DNA from: Cylicocyclus nassatus
Taxonomy: Eukaryota > Nematoda > Chromadorea > Rhabditida > Strongylidae
DNA: 64,000 nt
Direction of reading: 5' to 3'
Assembly: GCA_958299035.1 (NCBI GenBank)
Contig: CATQJL010000223.1
Location: 79,935,322-79,999,321, forward strand
Notes under the pieces: model-generated
Seen by the model: the letters and a program-made list of their open reading frames with translations, nothing else
Told to the model about the DNA's origin: nothing
The model's database searches: none
Made by a program: the position numbers and the translations under genes
Shown here: positions 12,601-24,556 of the stretch, piece by piece
Position numbering within the stretch: the first letter of the stretch is position 1
How the letters are laid out: each line of letters opens with the position of its first letter

Positions 12601-14928
12601 AGACCTACCTTAGAATTTGACATAGATGGATAGGAGGCTCTCCAAGTGAACCAAAAGAGCAAACCCGGGCCGAAAATGTGAATTCTGCAAGCCAGGGGGC
12701 GAGCCAAGCTCCGCTCAACTTCCTCCTTTCGCTCCCCTAACACCTTGTGCGGACGAGTATGTTCGCCGCTAAAAAACGCGCCCTCACTCGTAGCTTCATA
12801 GGCCAGAACTGTTCCAGCGCTCTCTCCCTCCCTACTCTGCGTCTCTGACGGCAGAGAAAAACGGCTCACTCGTCCGCCCTCGTCTCATGGGGGTTTCAAA
12901 AGACGGGGTTTTCCCCATTTTCGCGCTAAGGGGAGTCCATGTCGTGATTCACGGGGCCGGAATAGCCCCAAATCTGCCAAAACCCCAAAGTTGAAAATCT
13001 GCCGAGCCGCTGCCTTCAAAGGCACCGTCCACCCTAAGTTGAGGGTGCTGAGTTTTTGGCAGCATATAATGGTAGGGCCCCCTATCAATCCAATGCCCAA
13101 GTCGCGGCGCAAAATGCCGCTTCGGAAGCGAGAAAATCGCTTCGAAATAGCGAAGATGCACGAGGACCCCCATCCATGCCCTCCCATTTGTGCGCACCCA
13201 TCCAATCACCGTTCCGGAAAGCCGGCTTGTGGGTTCTCCGGAACGGGAATTGTCGGGGTTTTCGCGCTTTCACGAATTCATATTCGGAATCAGGCCCCGG
13301 GCAGACTTCACGCGATTTGATCGTCGCGACTGAATCGCGAGGAGACAACTGTTACAACATCATTCCATGCAGATCAACTTGCATTCGGTTGTGATACTTT
13401 TCCAGACCGAAAATTTTGAATGTGAAATGAAAATGAATGGAAATCTTGGCGATTTGATCGCGACGATTAAGTCGCGTGAAGTCTGACCGGGGCCTCAGGG
13501 ACGTGAGGAGGCCCTGAAACGACAAGAACATAGAAGTCGAAAATCTGAATGGACGGTGCCTTTAAGGGCCTGTATCTCATTGTTAGCAAATCCCGCTTAT
13601 TTTAGGATGAACCAGTTCAATAAAGATTAACAATTAGAAGATACTAATGAGTTTATCCTATCAGGGCAAAGGGAACTGAGAGCATTGTGGACGAAGACGA
13701 GAACATACAAAACCACTCCTTTTAGAAGAACTTCTGTGTTTGCAAGCAGACTTCCCCTTTTCTAGAAGTGAAGCCCTCCTCATCGAACGTCTCGGTGAAG
13801 CAATCTCCATCATCCACATCGATTAAGCCCAACACATCTGTTAAACAATCACTCTCTTCAGCATCAGTGGCTACTACGCCGACGCTTTCCAATGGAACAG
13901 CTGGAAAAGGGCTTGTTGATAAGGAGCTGGTGAGATCATTTTTTGCGGAAAGTTAGAATGTGAAAATTGATTGTTGCAGATCGACAAGGAGAAGGAGCGA
14001 GCGGATCGGGCCATGGCACAGACGCGAAAACTGTTAAACTTCTTTGTGAAACAAGTAGGGCAAGACAAAAGAGAGCGGACTAGTAATCATTGCATGCCTC
14101 CACGTCACTTTGTCTTTCCTCTCTTTTTCTATTTTCTCGTCTTTCTTCCTCAATCTTTTTTGTTATATATGATCAGTAAAAAAACATCTAGGGTGTGTCA
14201 TTTGCTGAACGTTTCCGAAGAATGACCGACGATGAGCTGTTAGAGCAAGACATGGAGCAATTTGGCAGGAATACGTGGGAGGAGCATGTATTGAAGGTCA
14301 GGGTTTTACACATACAGTCGAGTTTATGAAATAGTGCTCCTGCGGTATAGACAACACTTGCGCGTCACATGAAGTAGCATCCGGTTTGTTCTTGTTGCGG
14401 CATGCGACTTCGCGCGCGAATGTGCTGCAACTCTAGACGCACGCAGACTAGTTTTCACGTCTACCAAGCTGTACATTTTTGCTAGTTGTGAGCAAAATAT
14501 ATAATTTTTTCAGGTGATACGAGAAAGAGATGAATTGCGATTGTTACGACGGAGTGATAAAGAGCAGATGAGAAAGCTTTGTGAGGACGAGTTTAGGTCG
14601 GAATTGACCATCATCTTGAAATGGGCTATGGTAAGTTTCTTCGCAGCGGAAACTACCTACCCTCTATTTTTGATATCATTCTTCTGATAAACAAATTTTT
14701 ATATATTTATCTTGTATTTTCAAGAATAATCTGAATTGCAGTTTTTGGCTGACCATTCTCCTTTCTTTTACATTTCAGCCTGACGATGTGGTAACATATG
14801 AAAATTGCTTCGAAATGAAGGACAAATTGCTGGGGATGCTCAATGCAGATCCAGAAGAGGATGGTGAGGAAGTGGAGACACGAGAAGAAGGAGTGTACGT
14901 TTCCGATGGTGCAGCTGAATCTCATTGA
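6650..14928 (+). CDS. morc-1: MORC-family GHKL ATPase with CW zinc finger
   Basis: Nuclear ATPase of the MORC family, which compacts chromatin and supports small-RNA-linked gene silencing. Twenty-four exons: 6650-6750, 6830-6918, 7468-7535, 7602-7684, 7738-7846, 7903-7983, 8083-8133, 8243-8391, 8475-8538, 8742-9052, 9101-9220, 9273-9365, 9942-10028, 10094-10198, 10255-10358, 10416-10549, 10864-10932, 11012-11146, 11202-11619, 13766-13929, 13980-14054, 14192-14296, 14514-14630 and 14779-14928. All junctions are in phase, giving 993 aa. GHKL motifs: [10 protein letters not shown] (Mg-binding Asn about 50), DDGCGM (about 77-82), GQYGNGLKS (about 106-114). A charged helix follows near 345-365. 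The CW finger is at about 538-575, with Cys at 538, 541, 564 and 575 and Trp at 544 and 562. A long S/P/K-rich linker (about 585-845) leads to a helical C-terminal segment. Intron 19 (11620-13765) holds repeats. Confidence 0.95.
11700..13765. other. MORC intron 19 with repeat insertions
   Basis: This 2.1-kb intron holds no exon I can support. From about 12580 it is filled by the foldback elements annotated separately. The segment 11700-12580 contains short open frames but no domain, and no clear mobile-element ends. Confidence 0.6.
12580..13566. mobile_element. Compound foldback MITE, TTAAAGGC family
   Basis: Two inverted-repeat pairs abut. One is an AGCGGCTCGGCAGAAT end at 12584 facing its complement at about 12998-13012. 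The other is an AAAGGCACCGTCCACC end at 13017 facing a GGACGGTGCCTTTAA end at 13550-13566. The second part (13017-13230) is closely similar to 49816-50030, including the GGCAGCATATAAT and TGCGCACCCATCCAATCAC blocks. No transposase is present. It sits in MORC intron 19, so it arrived without breaking the gene. Confidence 0.7.
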
Positions 14929-15186
14929 GAATCTTTTCTGAAAATTGTGAGGATTATTCCAACTCTTGCCAAAATGCCATACCTCTATTTAATCTCAATT
15001 TTTCTTGATTATATCTCTGCTGTGGTTCTTGCTGATCTGAGACCAGATCTACTTCACCAATGATCTGGTGGGAGAGCAGTGTTTGTATTTATCAGTTTTC
15101 TTTTTTTCCTGCTTACTTTACATCATCGATACTTGCTGAGATGGGCATTAAAGTGTAAGGTCCTCATCATGATGGGCACATGCAAT

Positions 15187-15332
15187 ACTTGATCCACTTG
15201 GTCCACTTCATCCGCTATTGGCCATACCAGTGAAGTGACCAATAGCGAAGTGGATGAAGCGGATCAAGTTGACATCTGCTTCGCTACTGATCAGTCCACT
15301 GCTTTGACCAGTAGCGAAGTGGATCAAGTATC
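15187..15332. repeat. Inverted and direct copies of a GAAGTGGATCAAG motif
   Basis: GATCCACTTGG...TTCATCCGCTATTGG at about 15190-15222 faces its complement CCAATAGCGAAGTGGATGAAG at 15239-15268. A third partial copy (AGTAGCGAAGTGGATCAAG) lies near 15311-15329. It could fold into a hairpin in the region just after the MORC gene. I see no gene from 14929 to 17580 that I can support. Confidence 0.6.
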
Positions 15333-17197
15333 AAATGGATAACATGGAACAAGTATGGCATGTGTTATAGCCGCTTTCAACGCGTTGGGCTCGCGCTGCA
15401 ATCGTATGCGAGCGTCCTCCTTTGTAGAGGATCTTTGAATATGGGAGATTTATTGCGCAACAATGCTTTTTTTATTAGAAGGATTTTGTGACGAATTCTG
15501 CTGTATAAGGACGCGTTGCGGCAATATTGCCATTTTTGCGACGACTTCATAAAATTCTACGGCACACATTCCTTACTTAGTTTTTACTTACAATTGTTGG
15601 AACTCAAACCATACAATCTGTAGATGAAGATGTAACGACATACCTGCTTATTTGGTTCGTAGAGGAGGGAGTGGTGCAAAAGGTAGTGTTTGGGGTTCGT
15701 GCAAGTACGATGCTGTGAAGTATAAACCAGCGCAAGCAGTTTTCCTAACTGCCTACACCAGCTTTTTGAGGCACATCCCTATGAGCCGGTTTTCTGTTGT
15801 GATTTTTGTTCCTTTTTTACTTGTCGCTTTACGATTTTTATAGAAAATTATTTCTCTTGTTTTTGATCTATTGAGGTCGTCATGACGTTGATAATCTTGT
15901 TTGATTAGGTCGTTGCTTGTTTCCGTATGTCTGAAGCATTTTAGTAAGACAGACGCTGATCTCTGGTATTGTTGATCTAATCATTTTCAACATTCAGCTA
16001 TTCCTTGAGTCATTAGTTATTAGTTTGCAGAAGGAAGTTCTGCATGAAAACTTCATTATTCAAACATTAGTCTTCCGCTGTTTTTTCCATAGATCTTGAA
16101 TGTGACATCGATTTGTATACCTACGTTCATTAATTTTCCAAACTGAAAATATCTACATTTTGATCGATAAAGCTGCACTTTCTTCGTCTTGTCAGCTGTA
16201 AACTTGTGATGCATGCATAGTATTTGACCAACGTGTTTGTGCTTGTGTGTTTTTGTGCTTTTTGAGCTTTTTCTAAGTACAATCGACGTCAACAAAGTGC
16301 TCTCCTTTCCGTAGTAGCTGGGCGTCCGCACCGCAAGGGCCTAGCGCGGCGATCCCGATTTGAATACGCGCGAACGTGGCACGAGGCTATGCGTTGCGTT
16401 TTGGTTGGTGGAAAAGAGAGCACAAGGTTGAGGCGGACTGTAGTCTCTTCCGCGTATTTGCGTTGGCCCTCGTGTGCTGCGTCCCAATTTTGTTGGACGG
16501 CGGTAGTTGCGTTCGCGAAAACTAGGAGCAGGAATCTCATTCTGCTATTCGTTATCTTAGTAAGAGTCAAGTCCCGCTGCAAAAGAAGTTGGTTGAGAAG
16601 CGCTTCAGATACGGCAGGGATAGGCATTATTTGGGTGGTTTGAAAATAATTAGCCCCAAAGGGGCTCCGCGCTCAGAAATTGGAAAGTCACTATCGTGAT
16701 CAGTAGGATTTTTGTCATCAGATGCTCTGAAGATCACTTTTGGCTCAGTACTTTGACCACTCACGTTGATGGGCGTGTCGACCCCTGGCACATCCATCTT
16801 GAAGTGCCTTTCTTCGGAGTTAGGTTTTTGCGACGGGACAAATTGCTTACAGGGGAACGACACTTAGTCACTATGGCCTTTTGTGGTAAGATGGGTAACT
16901 GAATACTATTTCTTGTTCACAAGTTTCAAATATGATGAAGTAAAACGGATTCTATATGAAGATGCTTCTTTGAGTGACTATTCTTTGATCAGTCATGCAA
17001 AAATGAAAAAAAGGAGAATTTATGATGCTCAACAAGTCATCCATTGATATCATACATCACCTACACATCTACAGTTTTCTCATTCCTCATCAATCAAGGT
17101 TCTGTACAATTCGTTCATGACGTCCTGTTATCAACTAGCGACTCTCCGTGTCATTGTTTATTTGTGCGTTTTTGTAGTCTGTTCTTCTTGCGTTGTG

Positions 17198-17212
17198 CCC
17201 CCCCCCCCCCCC
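17198..17212 (-). repeat. Poly(C) tract, 15 bp (G-rich on minus strand)
   Basis: An uninterrupted run of 15 C, the longest of a set of homopolymer C/G runs in this window. The others are at about 9717, 20639, 30167, 30394, 32301, 36238, 46512, 48441, 52764, 54840 and 63433. Confidence 0.9.
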
Positions 17213-18019
17213 GCCCCTATCCTCCCGCTCCGTAGTCGCTCTCTTAGCGAATGTATGGTTTGTAGTGCAGCGGGCCTAACTTGTTTCCAAAACCGTGTGT
17301 GCTCGTACAAATAGCTGCGATTTATTCTACGCTGTTGACTGGATGCTACAGTGTGACCAATGGTCTTCTTAACTTGATGTTCTTACGAATTTACGCTGTG
17401 TATTCGCGAAAGTGGCACCTATTGAGAAGAATCTTACCTACTCTCTGTTTGTTGGCCATGTACGCTGCCATTTTTCCATCATTTTTCTCTGAGCTTTATT
17501 CACATACATGATCTCTATGAACTTTGTGTCAGCGGTTTGTTTGGAAAGTCATCCTAATGTTTATTTCATTTGTCGAAAAATCTGGGTCGGTAGTAAACCT
17601 ATCGAAACTCAAGAGTTATAACTCAGAGTTAACTCTGAATTATGTCTGAGCTAACGCGCAACTTTTTGACCCCCTTAACAGGTGTTTGAACAGATCAAAT
17701 TCGGAAAGCGACGTATGGCAGGATTCTCCTTAACACGTAGTTTATTCCTAGTAGCGCAACATTGTCCAAATCGTCCTGCACAAGAAACAGCGCCACCAAA
17801 CGTGCAACTAGTGTCTGCGATAACTCTGAGTTTGGTGCGCGTTCCACTCTATCGTGGAACTCAGAGATAACTCTGAGTTTGGTCAGAGAAAGAGAAATAG
17901 TGCGCAAAAGAAGAGGGGCAGCTAAAAAGTCCTCCGGGGTACATTTTGCTCGTAGTTTAAGCAGGCATGATGGGGGTATCGTGGTGAGCAGTGATTTACA
18001 AAATTTTGAAATTTTATTA

Positions 18020-18441
18020 CTCAGACAGCGGATAGGACCCCTCCGCCGGAGAAATGGCAGGGTCGCGGCGTTTCCCCAGCGGTGGGTCTCCCATTTGTCC
18101 GGCGGAGCCCTCCCATTTCTCCGGCGGAGACCTCCCATTTCTGCTCCGGAGGCCTCCCATTTCTGCTCCGGACCCCTCCCATTTTCTCCGGCGCGGCTCT
18201 TCCAAATTTGGCGGACTCGCGCCGGGCAAATTTCTCCGGCGCGGAGTCCGCCAAATCTGGCAGAGTCGCGCCGGAGAAATGGCGGACCTTTGCAGCAGGG
18301 CCGGAGAAGCCTCCCACTTGCCTGCCAGTGATGTCACCGCGATGGACCGCCCATTTGCCCCTCTCTCATTGGTCAACTGGGTCCGGCGCGACTCTGGCAG
18401 TTTCGGACTGTCCGGCGGAGGGGTCCCGTCGATTGTCTGAG
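18020..18441. mobile_element. CTCAGACA foldback element, copy 1
   Basis: Ends CTCAGACAGCGG and its inverse ...TTGTCTGAG. The interior is GC-rich and made of alternating CCTCCCATTT and CTCCGGCG motifs. Related copies lie at 53942-54151 and 62076-62859, the last in opposite orientation. Open frames of 98-189 codons cover it on both strands in several frames, which reflects low stop-codon content in the repeat and not real genes. Confidence 0.7.
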
Positions 18442-18444
18442 TAA

Positions 18445-18815
18445 AACTTGGCCCAGGGGGTTATTCGGTGCGCTGATCACGCATATGGTACCCATTTTTC
18501 ACTATGGGGTCATGTAGAGGTGTTACGGTAGGTTTACGGTAGATGGGAGAAAATCACGAAACTGATCGAAACTTGGTACACTGGGGTTATTCGGGGCGTC
18601 GATAACGAATATGACATGCAGATTTTACTGTGCTATCATCTGACGAGGTTACGGTAGGTTTACGGTAGATAGGAGAAAATCACGAAACTGATCGAAACTT
18701 GGTATACTGGGGTTTTTCGGGATGCAGATTACGGACAATCTATCTGCTACATACACTGGTGACATATGGAACGGTTACGGTAGGTATACGGTAAGTAAGA
18801 TGAAATCATGGAAGG
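18445..18815 (+). repeat. Tandem array, about 125 bp x 3
   Basis: Three units start AAACTTGG(C/T)... at about 18445, 18569 and 18695. Each carries GGGGTTATTCGG, then TTACGGTAGGTTTACGGTA, then GAAAATCACGAAACTGATC. The third unit is more diverged. The array lies inside the 17.6-19.3 kb element. Confidence 0.75.
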
Positions 18816-21299
18816 GCAAACTTTGCCCGAGGATTTATTCTGTGCGCAAATCCTAATAGTCAATTCTTATCATTGCGTATGCCATCCGCTTTCTCTATTG
18901 TTTGAAGCTTTCAGCTGCGCAAAAGACCAATCCTCGTGATGAACCATCATTGCCCGATAGAAATGGAAATGAGTGAGGCTTTGGTATAACTTGTTTTGAC
19001 CTGCTAAGTGTTAATGGTATGAGTGAGTACATTATGGCAAAGCAATTTTAGGGTTCACGGTATGTCATGGTCTAGTGGTAAAGCGATGGGATCTTTGCGC
19101 TAGACCATGCAAGTTTGAGTCCCAACTTCAACATCGCTTTTGCAGCAAGGTGCGTAACATCGCTTCTCAAGCAAACTCCGAGCTTGAGAGTTGGGATTCG
19201 GAATTACGAAAACGGAACTCAGAGTTTCAATAAGCGTAACTCAGAGTTATAAAAACGGAACTCAGAGTTGTCTCTGAGTTAACGCAGAGCTTTAAACTCG
19301 GAGTTTCGACCAGATTACTACCGACCCTGGTTGTTCATTTCTTGACATTTGATCATGAGGGAGCTTATATACTAACAAAGAAAGTCACGTTTTTAACATT
19401 TTGCTCTCCTTGATTGATTCTTTGGTTCCGTGTTCGTTCAACTAGTCACATTCATGCAACACATGTGAGAATACGAAGAGTTAAAATCAAAAATGGTGGT
19501 TGCTTTCACATCTCTGCCAAATATGAGATGTACAAACGTCCTGAAATTTCCTAAATTATTGTTGTGTCTCATAATTTACCGTTTCTACTTCGCACGTGAT
19601 AACTCATTTTCCTCTCACTCTCTGAAGAGGTTTTGCCTTACCAGTTAACAGAGCAAAGCAAGCTACACAAACCTAAATATTTGCTCAAAGTTTATTCCAC
19701 ATGAACTTCGAGCCGAGATTTAGAAGGATTCAAAAATGTGCGAAAAATCGAATCCGCAAAAAAATTGCCAAGTGTTTCTTACGTGCCCAGACATGGACTC
19801 TCCTCGTCCGGCATTTTTACGTTTCCTCAATTTTTCCATAGCTATAAATGGAGAAAAAAATAATTTTTATGTTCTTGCCAGAGCTGCGCTGGGCTGCTCT
19901 CACACTGGTGCTTTTATAGTAGGAATGTCGGAAATTTATTGAGTTTTTGGCTTTTTACAAGCGGTAGCTGTTGAGAAATATCAAAATTAGCGCAAAAATG
20001 CAAAAAAAAAAACAACGAATAAAGCGATTTTTTTGTCTTTCTGTCCTATTTTAGTGTATTTACTTCTCTTGGTTTCTAGCCATAAATAAATTAGCAAATT
20101 CACAAAGATAGAGACTTGAAGAGTATATGTTTGAGCAAGTACGAAGATTGTAGGACTTTCATAAATGGAGATATTTGTCTTTCTCGATTTTTCAGGCATT
20201 CCTTAGGTTGACATCGAACTTCGCCTGGAACATACTTTGAGCATCTATTTCGGTGCGGTCTAGTAGAGTTTACTTTGCTCTTTTGAATGGTACTGCAAAA
20301 TTATCAAGAGAGCAAGTTGAGTTATTGCGAGGAAAAGTGACAACGTAATTATGAAACAATCTAATAAAAAGGCTCTACATTTTTGCTCCACCTGTCCTCC
20401 ATTCTCAGACCGAATCTTGGTCACTCAAAATTTTTTGTATTTTCCAGTGATGTAGGTGGGTCTGAGGTGGGCATACCAAGAATTTCTCAGCTTTTTAATG
20501 ACAGAAATGTGAATCTTGATTAGGTTTAATTGAAATTTATCGTTGTCTACCATCTATCTGTCACATGATTAGCACTACATGGATAAGTAATTTTCGTATA
20601 TTAAAGTGTTGTTATCGTAAAGAGAGGAGAAAAGAGAAGGGGGGGGGGGAAGGGGGGAGAATGTATCTTGCGCACCACCTTACTAGAAAAAAATGCTCTA
20701 ATGAGCATAAGTCTTTGGTGGACGATTACAGCATGTATTAGGTTGGCTAATAAATGAGTTCGATCTCTTTTTCAGCTCTTACAAATGCTGTAGACAAATT
20801 TTTGTCTAGTGTTTGGTAACTCTGGAAAGAGCACTACAATGGATATTGGAGCATATATTCTGATGAGTAAAACTTAATTTCCAAGGAAAAAAATCCGCAA
20901 AGAAGTGAGAAAGCGCAATTTTCTCATAATGCGCAAACATGAGGAAATTTGTTTTTCTTGATGAAACATTTTCAAAATGGCAGATCACAATTCTTTTTGT
21001 TGTTCACTAAATAGGGAAAGCTCCTCTGTATCCGAACACCATGCTCTGTTCATTACATCCATTACAGCATAACGAAGCTTAGAAAGTCGAAGAATTGAGC
21101 TTTTGGGAATTTCGCCAAGTTGCGGCATAACTGTTTTTACTTATAGAAAACTAGCTGGCTTACCCGGCTCCGCCGTATCCGGACCAAACTTGGCACACAT
21201 ACACTTCGGGCCCCGGCGGGTGTCACAGTCCACTTTTCGTTATCGAGCGATGTCGATTTTACCGATTTTTATCGATTTTTTTGCAGAGTTCACCTACAG

Positions 21300-22370
21300 G
21301 GCTAGGAGTTGGCACAGGGGGGAAGTGAGCATGGGGATTCCGAATACAATATTAGTTTTCAGAATTACCGATTACTTTTATTGATTTTATCGATTTTTTG
21401 TAAATTTTGACATCCGAGGCTGGGATTTTGCACAGGGGGGTAATCGAGCATGCTGATTACGAACACAATATTAGTTTTCAAGATCGTCCATTACTTTTAT
21501 CGATTTTATCGATTTTTTGAAAATTTGAGCTAGGGGGCTGGAATTTGGCACAGGGGTGTAATCGAGCATGCTGATCACTCCCCTTGGGGATGATCAGCAT
21601 GCTCGATTACCCCCCTGTGCCAACTCCCAGCCCCTTAGCTCAAACTTTGCAAAAAAATCGATAAAATCGATAAAAGTAATCGATAATTTTGAAAACCAAT
21701 ATTGTTTTCGGAATCCCCATGCTCGATTACCCCCCCCCCTGTGCGAACTCCCAGCCCCGTAGCTCAAACTTTGCAAAAAAATCGATAAAATTGATAAAAG
21801 TAATCGATAATCCTGAAAACCAATATTGTATTCGAAATCCCCATGCTCGATTACCCCCCTGTGCCAACTCCCAGCCCCGTAGCTCAAACTTTGCAAAAAA
21901 ATCGATAAAATTGATAAAAGTAATCGATAATCCTGAAAACCAATATTGTATTCGAAATCCCCATGCTCGATTACCCCCCTGTGCCAACTCCCAGCCCCTT
22001 AGCTCAAACTTTGCAAAAAAATCGATAAAATCGATAAAAGTAATCGATAATTTTGAAAACCAATATTGTATTCGGAATCCCCATGCTCGATTACCCCCCT
22101 TGTGCGAACTCCCAGCCCCGTAGCTCAAACTTTGCAAAAAAGTCGATAAAATTGATAAAAGTAATCGATAATCCTGAAAACCAATATTGTATTCGAAATC
22201 CCCATGCTCGATTACCCCCCTGTGCCAACTCCCAGCCCCGTAGCTCAAACTTTGCAAAAAAATCGATAAAATCGATAAAAGTAATCGATAATCCTGAAAA
22301 CCAATATTGTATTCGGAATCCCCATGCTCGATTACCCCCCTGTGCCAACTCCCAGCCCCGTAGGTGAACT
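21300..22370. repeat. 120-bp tandem array inside the Helitron
   Basis: About six and a half units of 120-121 bp run from 21590 to 22370 (the CCCCATGCTCGATTACCCCC motif recurs near 21716, 21839, 21959, 22079, 22200 and 22320). About two more units at 21300-21585 are in opposite orientation, and the orientation switches at the palindrome around 21570-21600. Units carry ATCGATAAAATCGATAAAAG runs. It yields open frames of 85-176 codons on both strands, which I do not regard as genes. Confidence 0.85.
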
Positions 22371-22513
22371 CAGCAAAAAAATCGATAAAAATCGATAAAA
22401 TCGATATCGATCGATGACGAAAAGTAGCCTATGACACCCGCCGGGCCCGAAGTGTATGTATGCCAAGTTTGGTCCGGATCGGTTCAGAAATGGAATTTTC
22501 TATTCGGAACATA

Positions 22514-22560
22514 CGTACACACATACATACATACATACATACATACATACATACATACAA
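22514..22560. repeat. (ATAC)n microsatellite
   Basis: About ten ATAC units lie near the 5' terminus of the minus-strand Helitron. The related Helitron at 29.3 kb has a (GTCT)n tract in the same position. Confidence 0.85.
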
Positions 22561-23571
22561 ACAGACATTCAGCTTTATATATAAGATATATAAGATCCTA
22601 AATATTTGATGTGTGATAGAAGAACCTATGAACTACTTTTCCACAAAAAATCATAGATATAATACAACAAGAAAATTTTTTTATGATGATTTGTACGCCA
22701 AAACGAACTTATTTTTTAGCCAACCTATTTAGGGGAGTACCGCTTGTTTTGTGTACACATATCAACTTGAAAACGACTGTAAACATCTTTTTGTAGATTT
22801 TTCGAAGTGACTTGTCATTACTAATTCTATTAGGAAAGGTGTTTACAAGTCCCGGCAAATTTTTTTCTGCTCGTAGACGTTTTCGATCTTTTTCTAGTAG
22901 TAATGGAAAGCGCGTGACTGCTACCCAAAAGAACCCTGTTTACTTCATTCCAACAGTAATTTTACAGAGTATGGCATAACGTCTTAACCATCGTAACCAG
23001 GCTTTCCATTCTTATTTTTCGGACGCATCCTCCCGTAAAGTGATATACAGAACACAAAAAATTCTCAGGCCAATTTTCTGTGTGTCGTGCGACTGCCGAA
23101 AGAACATTTTCGCCTTACGGGCGGTAAGGTTGTGGCGACCGCTTGACCTTTTTGATAAGATCTTCTCTGTATCGAGCGGTGCGTGTGTGTCCAGTCATTG
23201 TCTAAAATTTCTATTAGAATTCTGCTAGTTCTGCTAGTTTGCGTAAGTGGGAAATCGCAGTTAATTGTGCCAGATTTATCGCAACATTTTTTGCGTGTTC
23301 TTTGGTCGTTTTGTGAGACTTTCAAGAACACGACCATCGTGTTGATTCATAGCCTATTTGTATTCATCGAACCTATGTGGTCTTCCCATCAAGCTCATTT
23401 TGCTATGCTTGTGTTCTACACTTTCTACAATGTGTTCCTTCTGAACGAAGAAAAACAAGTGAAATGTTTCTCCGATTTCTATCATCCTTTTCTCTTTCAT
23501 CTCAAATTTTCAATTTTTCGAGCTTGAAAATTATTTCGAGACAAGCTTTTGATCCTTCTGATCCTACCATA

Positions 23572-24556
23572 TTAGGTTGATGCATAATTTCTGCACCAGA
23601 ATAGGTACAGACCGCAATAATCTGAATAATCCTATATCCCAGATAGGATTCGATATATCATTAGATAGCGCAAACCTAGCTCTACAAGATAGTGCTCAAA
23701 TTTCTACACCAGCTTTGATCCACGCGAAGTTTTGAGCCGAAAACTGAAAAAAAAGCCATGCGTTCGAAAACCTTAAGGCCAATTAAAACAAAACTGTAAC
23801 TTCGTTTGAAAACCTCCCACAAAATTTCTTTCTTGCGCACGCGTAGACATTCCACATAAGACATTTATCTATGTGGTTGCTGTATTTTTTTCTCAGCTAG
23901 ACGATGGGAAAACGAAGTTTTTTATGTTTTTGGCAAATTATTGCTGAGATGTTCTAGCACTAACGGTTGTATAGTACATGCCGTTAGCAGCAAAAGTTTA
24001 CATTTACAATTTAGAACAGCTAGTACACGAGAAATGACGAATCTAGCTCTTCTTATCCGAATTTTTCCCTTGCCTAGTTGCTAAAAATTCGATATTTCTC
24101 GTAAACCAGCTGCTGTAAAGAGAGCTAAAAATTCACACTCACGCTTTCAAGGTCCAGTATGCAACTGTCAATGCTAGAACATCTCAGCATTGTTTTGGCA
24201 AAAACATGAAAACTTCGTTTTCTCCGTCTAGCTGAGAAAAAAATACAGCAACCACATAGATAAATGTCTTATGTGGAATGTCTACGTAAGCAAGAAAGAC
24301 ATTTTGTAGGAGCTTTTTGAACGAAGTTACAGGTTTTGTTTTGATTGGCCTTAAGTTTTCGAACGCATGGTTTTTTTTTTTAGTTTTTGGCTCAAAACTT
24401 CGCGTGGATCAAAGCTGGTGCAGATATTTGTGCACTATCTTGTAGAGCTAGGCTTGCTCTATCTAACGATGTATCAAATCCTATTTGGGGTACAGGATCA
24501 TTCCGGATTATTGTGGTCTGTACCTATTTTTGTGCAGGAATTACGCATCAACCTAA
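23572..24556. mobile_element. Mariner-type foldback element A
   Basis: TTAGGTTGATGCATAATT at 23572 faces its inverse (AATTACGCATCAACCTAA) ending at 24556, with TA on both sides. Complementarity extends several hundred bases inward (for example, GATCCACGCGAAGTTTTGAG at about 23717 against its complement at 24394). The whole element can fold into one hairpin. No transposase is present. Confidence 0.75.

Larger units (their letters stand above)
17584..19328. mobile_element. Composite element with GGGTCGGTAGTAA terminal inverted repeats
   Basis: GGGTCGGTAGTAA at 17584 and its complement TTACTACCGACCC ending at 19328 form the ends. Each is followed inward by a GAAACTC block and by repeated AACTCAGAGTTA palindromes (17605-17650, 17815-17880, 19190-19285), a subterminal repeat pattern typical of DNA transposons. 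Inside are a CTCAGACA foldback (18020-18441), a 125-bp tandem array (18445-18815) and a weak tRNA-like segment (19062-19135). No transposase is visible, so it is non-autonomous and probably nested. Confidence 0.65.
21151..22586 (-). mobile_element. Non-autonomous Helitron with internal tandem array
   Basis: Read on the minus strand it begins TCTTATATATAAAGCTG and ends with a GC hairpin (CGGCGGAGCCG) followed by CTAG, the canonical Helitron termini (5' TC, 3' hairpin plus CTRR). It sits between A and T as Helitrons do. A (GTAT)n stretch lies near the 5' end. It shares its terminal regions with the shorter copy at 29264-29773. No Rep/helicase coding is visible. Confidence 0.8.
20739..22728. mobile_element. 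Mariner-type non-autonomous element interrupted by a Helitron
   Basis: The ends are mariner-like: TTAGGTTGGCTAATAAAT at 20739, facing an inverse copy that ends AGCCAACCTATTT at about 22728. The left end abuts a TA. The interior is occupied by a Helitron at 21151-22586, so the older element is about 550 bp in all. I found no transposase motifs in the remaining flanks (20765-21150, 22587-22700). Confidence 0.6.

Noticed and set aside
16289..16863. Two adjacent minus-strand frames (78 and 112 codons)
   Set aside because: They look mildly coding (the first stops where the second starts) but lie in different frames, with no good splice pair to join them and no recognisable family.
17281..17511. 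Plus-strand frame with hydrophobic segments (NGLLNLMFLRIYAVYSR)
   Set aside because: It resembles part of a membrane protein, but there is no second exon with matching phase nearby. Too little to call a receptor.
17695..18444. Open frames of 98-189 codons
   Set aside because: They overlap in several frames on both strands across the CTCAGACA foldback; no conserved domain.
19062..19135. tRNA gene
   Set aside because: It has an A-box match (TGGTCTAGTGG) and a B-box-like GTTTGAGTCC, but the acceptor, anticodon and T stems do not pair. At most a tRNA-derived repeat.
21594..22367. Open frames of 85-176 codons on both strands
   Set aside because: They follow the 120-bp Helitron array; repeats of a multiple of three keep frames open on both strands.
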